Source: Streptomyces natalensis ATCC 27448 (GTDB lineage: Bacteria > Actinomycetota > Actinomycetes > Streptomycetales > Streptomycetaceae). From it: a DNA stretch of 64,000 bases. The notes beneath the pieces were generated by a model, which saw nothing but the letters and a program-made list of their open reading frames with translations, made no database searches and was not told where the DNA came from. Location: positions 1 to 64,000 of the forward strand of contig NZ_JRKI01000015.1 of assembly GCF_000935125.1 (NCBI RefSeq), read 5' to 3'. Positions 58,439-64,000 of this stretch are shown here, piece after piece. Position 1 is the first letter of the stretch. Each line of letters begins with the position of its first letter. The translations under genes were made by a program, and so were the position numbers.

Positions 58439-58516
58439 ATGAAGGCATTCCTCAAGTTCATGACGGTAGTGGTCTTCATCGGCGTCGTCATCGGCTCGTG
58501 CGGAAAGGGCCCCTGA
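58439..58516 (+). CDS. 25-residue membrane peptide
   Basis: An ATG with GAGGGAGAG upstream opens 25 codons: a Lys-containing start, one hydrophobic helix (TVVVFIGVVIGSCG) and a short tail. It lies 13 bp after the previous gene and right before a terminator. Too short for standard gene finders, but its signals are good. Confidence 0.55.
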   Translation: MKAFLKFMTVVVFIGVVIGSCGKGP

Positions 58517-58539
58517 CGGGCGGTACCGCTACCACTCGT

Positions 58540-58576
58540 GGGCCGCGGCTGAGGCTAACTAGCCTTGCCGCGGCCC
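58540..58576 (+). terminator. Perfect hairpin between transfer and replication genes
   Basis: GGGCCGCGGC (58540-58549) pairs perfectly with GCCGCGGCCC (58567-58576), with an inner AGGCT/AGCCT stem, followed by TCTTC. Confidence 0.85.
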
Positions 58577-58646
58577 CTCTTCAGGCGGCTTTCTCTCCGG
58601 ACAGTTCCGCAAGGAAATGCACCACTTTTCTGGAAAGGGGTCCTCC

Positions 58647-60146
58647 ATGTCTAGTCTGATCAGCAACTCCGGCAATCCATTCACAGATGACGATTCGCGG
58701 CGGGCCACACTCGCTCTGGAAGATCGCCTCCGCTCTCTCTCCGCAACTGAACAAGACCTTGTTCGCTTAGTGGCAGATCCTGGTTTTCACCGCTGGATGG
58801 ACCAGATTCGATCCGTGGGCGGCTGTGCGCACCCGATCTACCTCGTGGGATATACGACTGTCCGGGACCCGGATTCTGGTGCAGTGCTCCGGCACTTCGA
58901 CACAGCGAGCGAACCTGGCGGACGACTGGCCGTGCGCTGCCGAAACCGCAGGGAGACCCGCTGTGCCCCGTGCTCCTACCTGCACGCCGGCGACACGTTC
59001 CAACTTGTTCGCTCAGGTCTGGCTGGCGGTAAGGGAACGCCATCCGAAGTCCGGGATCATCCCCGTCTCTTCGTCACGCTCACGGCTCCCTCCTTCGGTC
59101 CCGTGCACCACATCACGGAAGGCGGGAAACAGTGTTTGCCACGCCGTGAAAACGGTAACTGCGAGCATGGGCGCTCACGCGGATGCCGCCTGGTGCACAG
59201 TGACGGTGACCCGTTGTTGGGACAGCCATTGTGCGCGGCCTGCTATGACTACGCTGGGCACGTCCTCTGGCACGCACACGCGGGGCTCCTGTGGAGCCGA
59301 TTCTGTGACAGGGTCCGGCGCATACTGGCTACTTCTGTGGGGATCGCTCAGAACAAGCTGAAGGATCACGCACGCCTGTCCTTCGCAAAGGTCGCTGAGT
59401 ACCAACTACGTGCCGCAATCCACTATCACGCCGTGGTTCGCCTTGATGGACCCAGTGGCCCTGAAGTCCCCCCGCCGGAATGGGCGTCCGCTGCACTCTT
59501 GGAAAGCGCGATTCGGGAAGCAGCAGATGAGGTGACCGTCCCTATGCCGTACTCAGTAGCTGTGGGTGAATTCGTCGCCAGGTGGGGAACTCAGCTAGAT
59601 ATTCATGCGATTCAGTCGTTCATCGATGGCGCTCCGGTGACGGATGACAGGGTGGCGGCCTACGTAGCTAAGTACGTCGGCAAATCCGTCTCTGAAGTGG
59701 GCGGAGCAGACCGCCGGCTCACCTCGGCCGCCGAGATTCAGTATGCAAGTTCTAACACTCACATCCGGACACTCATGGGGACATGTTGGCGTCTCGGCGG
59801 CCTTGGGGAACTGGAGGACTTGAGGCTTCGACAGTGGGCTCATGCCCTGGGCTACCGAGGGCATGTCCTTACGAAATCGCGGGTCTACTCGACCACTTAC
59901 ACGGCGCTCCGCGCTGCTCGTACTGATCACGTGCGCTCTGCATCCAGCGCCGATCCAGAAAACCAGGATGAGACGGCTGTCACCGAATCGGTGTGGCGAT
60001 ACGTCGGATCCGGTCACACTCCGGGGGCTGCTGAACTCGCTGCCGGGATCGCACGTGATCATGCTGAGGCTCGACGGTTCTACAAAGAGGCAAAGGAAGA
60101 CGAGGGGTGGGCAAGGGGTGCCATGTTTTGCGGGAGAGAGCTGTGA
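58647..60146 (+). CDS. RepSA-type HUH replication initiator
   Basis: 499 aa from the ATG at 58647 (GGAAAGGGG upstream). Rolling-circle motifs: FVTLTAPSFG (motif 1, about 142), IHYHAVVRLDG with His259-Tyr-His261 (HUH motif 2), and VAAYVAKYVGKS with Tyr339 and Tyr343 (motif 3). Cysteine groups (RCAPCSYLH; CEHGRSRGCRLVH; CAACY) form a zinc domain. It should replicate the excised circle. GTGA overlap with the excisionase gene. Confidence 0.92.
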   Translation: MSSLISNSGNPFTDDDSRRATLALEDRLRSLSATEQDLVRLVADPGFHRWMDQIRSVGGCAHPIYLVGYTTVRDPDSGAVLRHFDTASEPGGRLAVRCRNRRETRCAPCSYLHAGDTFQLVRSGLAGGKGTPSEVRDHPRLFVTLTAPSFGPVHHITEGGKQCLPRRENGNCEHGRSRGCRLVHSDGDPLLGQPLCAACYDYAGHVLWHAHAGLLWSRFCDRVRRILATSVGIAQNKLKDHARLSFAKVAEYQLRAAIHYHAVVRLDGPSGPEVPPPEWASAALLESAIREAADEVTVPMPYSVAVGEFVARWGTQLDIHAIQSFIDGAPVTDDRVAAYVAKYVGKSVSEVGGADRRLTSAAEIQYASSNTHIRTLMGTCWRLGGLGELEDLRLRQWAHALGYRGHVLTKSRVYSTTYTALRAARTDHVRSASSADPENQDETAVTESVWRYVGSGHTPGAAELAAGIARDHAEARRFYKEAKEDEGWARGAMFCGREL

Positions 60147-60328
60147 GGGGCGGGAGCAACCTGCTCATGACGCCTGATGAGGCAGCTGCCGAACTGGGCG
60201 TGACGAAGCGGGTTCTCATGGACTCCTACCGTCGATGGGGTATCCCCTACCTGAAGGTTGGCAAGCATGTCCGGTTCCGAACTCGCGATCTGCACAACTG
60301 GGTTGACGCTCGGATGCAGGGTGGCTAA
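60143..60328 (+). CDS. Excisionase (Xis), MerR-like HTH
   Basis: 61 aa from a GTG that overlaps the rep stop, with CGGGAGAGAG upstream. LLMTPDEAAAELGVTKRVLM, then YRRWGIPYLKVGKHVRFRTR and DLHNWVDARM: a winged-helix DNA-binding protein of the excisionase/AlpA type. It stands 47 bp before int. Confidence 0.88.
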   Translation: MRGGSNLLMTPDEAAAELGVTKRVLMDSYRRWGIPYLKVGKHVRFRTRDLHNWVDARMQGG

Positions 60329-60375
60329 CGTCACATCAAGTCACTGACCAATCAACATGCGGAGGTTCAACAAGC

Positions 60376-61632
60376 GTGGCGACCGTCAAGAAAGTGGATT
60401 GCTCCTGCCCGCGGCGCAAGAAGCCAACCTGCCCGCACAAGCCCTACCGGGTTACGTACCGTGAGCCAGGAGGACGGGCGGGAAAGCCGCGTCAAGTCAG
60501 CTTCAAACTCCTGGAAGATGCGCAAGCCTTCGCGGTGAAGGTGGAGCGCGACAAGGACTTAGGGGCGTACATCCACCCCAAGCAGGGGCAGCGCACCTTT
60601 TCTGACGTATGGGAGGAGTGGGTGAGTGCTGGCGTGTTGGAGGCATCCAGTAAGGCCAACTACACCAGTGTGTACAAGAATCACTACGGAGTTCCTTTTG
60701 GCTCTCGCCCCATCGGTGCTATCACCCCGAGCGACATCGCCAAGTGGGAGACAGAACAGCATGCCAAGTACGCCGCGTACGGAGTGCAGGGGCGGTTTAA
60801 TGTGCTGTCGTCCGTGTTTAACTATGCCGTCGACGCGGAAATTATCGGCCGTAACCCATGCCGGAAGGCAAACGCTCGCAAGAATGCACGCAGGAGTGCA
60901 TATATTCCGGTGAGCGACGAAGAGATTCCTACGATGGAGGAAGTTCTAGGGATTATCGCGGAGGCGCCGAAAAGGATTCGTGCGGGCTTCTGGGGTATGG
61001 CCGGCTGCGGCTGTCGTCCCGGTGAAGCGTTGGCGCTGTCGGATCTCTCGATGGACTGGGAAGGGTCGATCCTCCACAAGACCCATCAGGTTTCTGCTCA
61101 TGGCTGCAACGAGATCAGCGGACAGAACCGCGGTGTGAAGCGAGGCACCAAGCATCGAGATCCTAAACGAGAAGACTTGGTGGTGAAGGCACCCGTACCG
61201 GCATCGGTCGCAGAGATATTTGCCGACCACATCGATTCATTCGGTGTCTGGGGAGAACGAGGGTGGCTTTTCGAATCACCGCGTAAGTCCGATCAGCATC
61301 CCTCCTACGACTGGTTCCTTAACCAGTTCAAAGAGGCAGCGAAGAAGGCGGGTACCCCCGAGTACACACCAAAGAGTTTCCGTCACTTCTTCATCTCTCA
61401 GGCGATTCATGAGGGAATCCCGCTCTTTGAGATCGCTGCATGGGTTGGGCATCGCACCACCAGAGTGACCGAGGTGGTGTATGGGCACCTTGTGCGACGT
61501 GCAATGACTCGTGGTGCCAACGCCATGGAGAACCGCTTGGGGCTCGACTTGGCTCCCTTCAAGGGCGTCATCACCCCACCCCAGTGGCTTGGGGCGGGAG
61601 CGGGTGACGATGACCACGAGGGGGCGGCCTAG
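60376..61632 (+). CDS. int: Tyrosine recombinase integrase of the element
   Basis: 418 aa from a GTG at 60376. The N-terminus has a CSCPRRKKPTCPHKPY cluster. Catalytic residues: Arg214 in GCGCRPGEALAL, Lys333/Arg336 in YTPKSFRHFF (a lysine where HxxR is usual), His359 in WVGHR and the nucleophile Tyr369 in TEVVYGHLVRR. It integrates the element at the tldD site and, with Xis, excises it. It ends 62 bp before the stop of tldD, which reads toward it. Confidence 0.93.
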   Translation: MATVKKVDCSCPRRKKPTCPHKPYRVTYREPGGRAGKPRQVSFKLLEDAQAFAVKVERDKDLGAYIHPKQGQRTFSDVWEEWVSAGVLEASSKANYTSVYKNHYGVPFGSRPIGAITPSDIAKWETEQHAKYAAYGVQGRFNVLSSVFNYAVDAEIIGRNPCRKANARKNARRSAYIPVSDEEIPTMEEVLGIIAEAPKRIRAGFWGMAGCGCRPGEALALSDLSMDWEGSILHKTHQVSAHGCNEISGQNRGVKRGTKHRDPKREDLVVKAPVPASVAEIFADHIDSFGVWGERGWLFESPRKSDQHPSYDWFLNQFKEAAKKAGTPEYTPKSFRHFFISQAIHEGIPLFEIAAWVGHRTTRVTEVVYGHLVRRAMTRGANAMENRLGLDLAPFKGVITPPQWLGAGAGDDDHEGAA

Positions 61633-61693
61633 GTGGTTCCCTGTGTCGGCGTGTAGACCCCGTGCAGACTTTGAGAGCCTGCGGGGCGTTCCG

Positions 61694-63226
61694 TCACTCG
61701 CGGCCAGACTCGGTCGAAGTGTTCAAGATGTTCACGTTCCGAAACAGTGCTGACGGGCACCCGTGAGAGACGGCGGCGATCTGTCCAGGCTGGGCCTTTC
61801 CGCAGTTGAAAGCCCCTCCTAGGACGTACGTCTGCGGTCCTCCGACGGCCATCATGGAGCCCCAGAAGTCGGGCGTAGTTCCCTGGTAGGCAACGTCCCG
61901 AAGCTGTCCGCAAAGGCGCCCGTTCCGGATCGCGTATGCCCTCTGCTGTGTGAACTGGAAGTTGTACCGCTGCATATCGATCGACCAGGACCGGTCGCCG
62001 ACCACATAGATGCCGCGCTCCACGCCCGCGATCAGCTCCTCGGTGGAGGGCCCGTCCGGCGCCGGGCGCAGCGAGACGTTGGCCATCCGCTGGACCGGCA
62101 CATGGTCCGGCGAGTCCGCGAAGGCGCAGCCGTTGGAGCGCGGAAAACCGGTCAACGCGGCGGTTCTGCGGTCGAGTTGATAGCCGACCAGGGTGCCGTC
62201 CTTGATCAGGTCCCAGGACTGGGCGGCCACCCCTTCGTCGTCGTAGCCGACGGTCGCCAGCCCGTGCTCGGCGGTCCGGTCGCCGGTCACGTTCATCAGG
62301 GCGGAGCCGTAGGCCAGCGTGCCCAGCTGGTCCAAGGTGGCGAACGAGGTGCCCGCGTACGCGGCCTCGTATCCCAGGGCCCGGTCCAGCTCGGTGGCGT
62401 GGCCGATCGACTCGTGGATGGTCAGCCAGAGGTTGGACGGGTCCACCACCAGGTCGTACGCGCCCGGTTCGACGCTCGGTGCGCGCATCTTCTCGGCGAG
62501 GTGCTCGGGGATCCGGGCCAGTTCGCCGTCCCAGTCGTGGTGAGGGCCGGTCAGATACTCCCAGCCGCGGCCCGCCGGCGGGGCCAGGGTGCGCATCGAG
62601 TCGAACTCGCCGGTCGTCTCGTCCACCGCCACCGCGGTCAGCTCGGGGTGCAGGCGGATGCGCTGCTGGGTGGTGCTGGTGCCCGCGGTGTCCGCGTAGA
62701 ACTTGTTCTCCTGGACGGTCATGAGCAGGGCGTCCGCATGGGCCACCCCGGGCGCCGCCAGCAGCCGCGCGCTCCACTCGGCCAGCAGCCCGGTCTTGTC
62801 GGCATCGGGCACGTCGAACGGGTTGATCTCGTACGAGGAGACCCAGGTGCGGTCGGGATACGCCGGCTCCGGCGCCAGTTCCACCGTCTCCCGGGACCCG
62901 GCGGCCTCGGTCACCCTGGCCGACAGCTTCGCCATCGCCACCGCCTGGGCCGCCACCCGCGCCGCCGCGTCCATCGTCAGATCCACCCCCGAGGCGAACC
63001 CCCAGGCGCCGCCGTGCACCACCCGCACCGCATAGCCGAGGTCGGTGGTGTCCGCGCTCCCGGCCGTACGTGCGTCGCGCAGCCGCCAGGTGGCGCTGCG
63101 GACCCGTTCCAGGCGGAAGTCGGCGTGGTCGGCGCCCAGTGCGCGGGCCCGCGCCAGCGCGGCGTCGGCCAGCGCGCGCAGCGGCAGCGCAGTGAAGGTC
63201 TCGTCAAGGGCATGGGGTGCAGGCAC
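61694..63226 (-). CDS. tldD: TldD metalloprotease, 3' end supplied by the element
   Basis: 510 aa. The zinc motif HESIGH (HExxxH, His271, Glu272, His276) is in WLTIHESIGHATELDRALGY. Residues 427-437 (QRAYAIRNGRL) are coded by the attR core. Everything after that (CGQLRDVAYQGTTPDFWGSM and on to TSTESGRE) comes from the element, with lower-G+C codons, and differs from the stranded original end by 10 substitutions and one extra residue. GGAFNCGKAQPGQIAAVSHG is unchanged. TldD with TldE trims or degrades peptides and RiPP leaders in other bacteria. Confidence 0.93.
   Translation of the reverse strand: MPAPHALDETFTALPLRALADAALARARALGADHADFRLERVRSATWRLRDARTAGSADTTDLGYAVRVVHGGAWGFASGVDLTMDAAARVAAQAVAMAKLSARVTEAAGSRETVELAPEPAYPDRTWVSSYEINPFDVPDADKTGLLAEWSARLLAAPGVAHADALLMTVQENKFYADTAGTSTTQQRIRLHPELTAVAVDETTGEFDSMRTLAPPAGRGWEYLTGPHHDWDGELARIPEHLAEKMRAPSVEPGAYDLVVDPSNLWLTIHESIGHATELDRALGYEAAYAGTSFATLDQLGTLAYGSALMNVTGDRTAEHGLATVGYDDEGVAAQSWDLIKDGTLVGYQLDRRTAALTGFPRSNGCAFADSPDHVPVQRMANVSLRPAPDGPSTEELIAGVERGIYVVGDRSWSIDMQRYNFQFTQQRAYAIRNGRLCGQLRDVAYQGTTPDFWGSMMAVGGPQTYVLGGAFNCGKAQPGQIAAVSHGCPSALFRNVNILNTSTESGRE
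61917..61963. other. attR of the integrative element, inside tldD
   Basis: CGCCCGTTCCGGATCGCGTA begins the 31-bp stretch (61917-61947) that is identical to attL. The match extends to 61963 with one mismatch. Sequence to the right is chromosomal tldD; sequence to the left is element DNA. Confidence 0.9.
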
Positions 63227-63389
63227 GTCATCCTCCCGGTGGTCGGCGCCTTGATCATGCCCTGCTTCTGTGGGGACCCGACAGTGACCGGCGCGAGCCC
63301 CTGTGCAGGCTCGATTCTCCGGAAACGCGTTGTGACCGATAGTTTCGTAGCGAACTCAGGACGGATCAGGAAATGGAAAGGGTGATCTC

Positions 63390-64000
63390 TTGAGCCGCTC
63401 GGTTCTGGTCACCGGAGGCAACCGCGGCATTGGCCTGGCCATTGCCCGTGCCTTCGCCGAGGCTGGCGACAAGGTCGCCATCACCTACCGCTCGGGCGAA
63501 CCGCCCGCGGGATTTTTGGCCGTGAAGTGCGACATCACGGACAGCGAGCAGGTCGAGCAGGCGTACAAGGAGATCGAGGAGAAGCAGGGCGCGGTCGAGG
63601 TGCTGGTGGCCAACGCCGGTGTCACCCGCGACCAGCTCCTGATGCGGATGTCCGAGGAGGACTTCACCTCGGTCCTGGAGACCAACCTCACCGGCACCTT
63701 CCGGGTGGTCAAGCGCGCCAACCGGGCGATGCTGCGGGCTCGTAAGGGACGGATCGTGCTGATCTCGTCCGTCGTCGGCCTGCTGGGCAGCGCGGGACAG
63801 GCGAACTACGCCGCCTCCAAGGCGGGTCTGGTGGGCTTCGCCCGCTCGCTCGCGCGGGAGCTGGGCAGCCGCAACATCACCGTCAACGTCGTCGCACCGG
63901 GCTTCGTCGACACCGACATGACCCGCGCGCTCACCGACGACCAGCAGGAGAAGATCCTGCAGCAGGTGCCGCTCGCGCGCTATGCGCAGCCCGAGGAGAT
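63390..64000 (+). CDS. fabG: 3-oxoacyl-ACP reductase FabG, 5' part (runs off the window)
   Basis: A TTG at 63390 with GAAAGGGTG upstream opens the frame: SRSVLVTGGNRGIGLAIARA with the NADPH motif, VLVANAGVTRDQLLMRMSEE, and ISSVVGLLGSAGQANYAASK with the catalytic Ser, Tyr and Lys, then NVVAPGFVDTDMTRALTDDQ. About 203 residues are present; some 30 are missing. It reduces 3-oxoacyl-ACP in type II fatty acid synthesis; enoyl reductase (inhA/fabI) is expected next. No ATG or GTG start fits, so TTG is chosen, as I remember for streptomycete fabG. Confidence 0.92.
   Translation, partial: MSRSVLVTGGNRGIGLAIARAFAEAGDKVAITYRSGEPPAGFLAVKCDITDSEQVEQAYKEIEEKQGAVEVLVANAGVTRDQLLMRMSEEDFTSVLETNLTGTFRVVKRANRAMLRARKGRIVLISSVVGLLGSAGQANYAASKAGLVGFARSLARELGSRNITVNVVAPGFVDTDMTRALTDDQQEKILQQVPLARYAQPEE

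Larger units (their letters stand above)
49808..61963 (+). mobile_element. Actinomycete integrative and conjugative element (pSAM2-like AICE) inserted in tldD
   Basis: About 12.1 kb between the attL and attR repeats, with visibly lower G+C and more A/T-ending codons than the flanks. The right half has the classic order regulator (GntR), small transfer-operon genes, FtsK-like transfer ATPase, small membrane proteins, HUH-type rep, excisionase and integrase, the last next to attR. The left half holds an XRE/DUF397 pair, several small ORFs and a secreted protein. AICEs usually use tRNA 3' ends; this one uses the 3' part of a protein gene and supplies a replacement end. Confidence 0.92.

Overview
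The window comes from a high-G+C actinomycete, almost certainly a Streptomyces. Evidence: roughly 70-75 % G+C with strong third-position bias, an LAETG sortase substrate of the SCO1860 type, the GATC-binding nucleoid protein Gbn, an Asp23/AmaP envelope cluster and a fatty-acid synthase ketoreductase (FabG) at the right edge. As I remember it, gene order is broadly that of S. coelicolor SCO1860 to SCO1815.

Layout. (1) 0.5-1.6 kb: sortase-anchored surface protein. (2) 1.7-11.5 kb, minus strand: an eight-gene cobalamin operon (cbiB-cobQ-chelatase-cobO-cobB-cbiG/cobE-cbiX-cobC). Most of its stops and starts overlap, and it is headed by a promoter and a cobalamin riboswitch. (3) 11.6-16.1 kb, plus strand and divergent from the riboswitch: a tightly coupled three-gene unit. 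It encodes an EACC1-like small protein, a membrane-spanning caspase with an extracellular solute-binding-like region and a von Willebrand A domain, and a solute-binding lipoprotein with no permease. It looks like a sensor/effector (programmed-death or conflict) system and is my best candidate for an under-described system. (4) 16-32 kb: phosphate transporter with a PHO box, class II aldolase, alpha/beta hydrolase, a HEAT-like protein, an ABC-F ATPase with a leader peptide/hairpin, gbn, enoyl-CoA hydratase, the Asp23/AmaP cluster, SDR, GH15 and SURF1. (5) 32-39.8 kb: DEDDh exonuclease, then a TetR regulator divergent from an operon of acetoacetate-decarboxylase-like protein, a broken SDR and two amidohydrolases; then a fatty-acid-hydroxylase plus YhhN pair. 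(6) 39.8-48 kb: subtilisin, DUF485/acetate symporter behind a Crp-like site, moaA, small proteins, tyrS.

(7) 48-63.2 kb: the tldD-tldE operon, split by a ~12.1 kb actinomycete integrative and conjugative element. The repeat that flanks the element (31 bp perfect, 47 bp with one mismatch) lies inside the tldD coding sequence, not in a tRNA. The element brings its own diverged last ~73 codons of tldD, so TldD stays full length, while the original 3' end is stranded next to tldE. The element carries int, xis, a HUH-type rep, an FtsK-like transfer ATPase, a GntR regulator, a GntR-divergent transfer operon, an XRE/DUF397 pair, several small ORFs and a secreted cargo protein. A 22-bp motif is shared by the transfer and cargo promoters.

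(8) 63.4-64 kb: 5' part of fabG with a TTG start.

All family assignments come from reading motifs and from memory. No database search was run.
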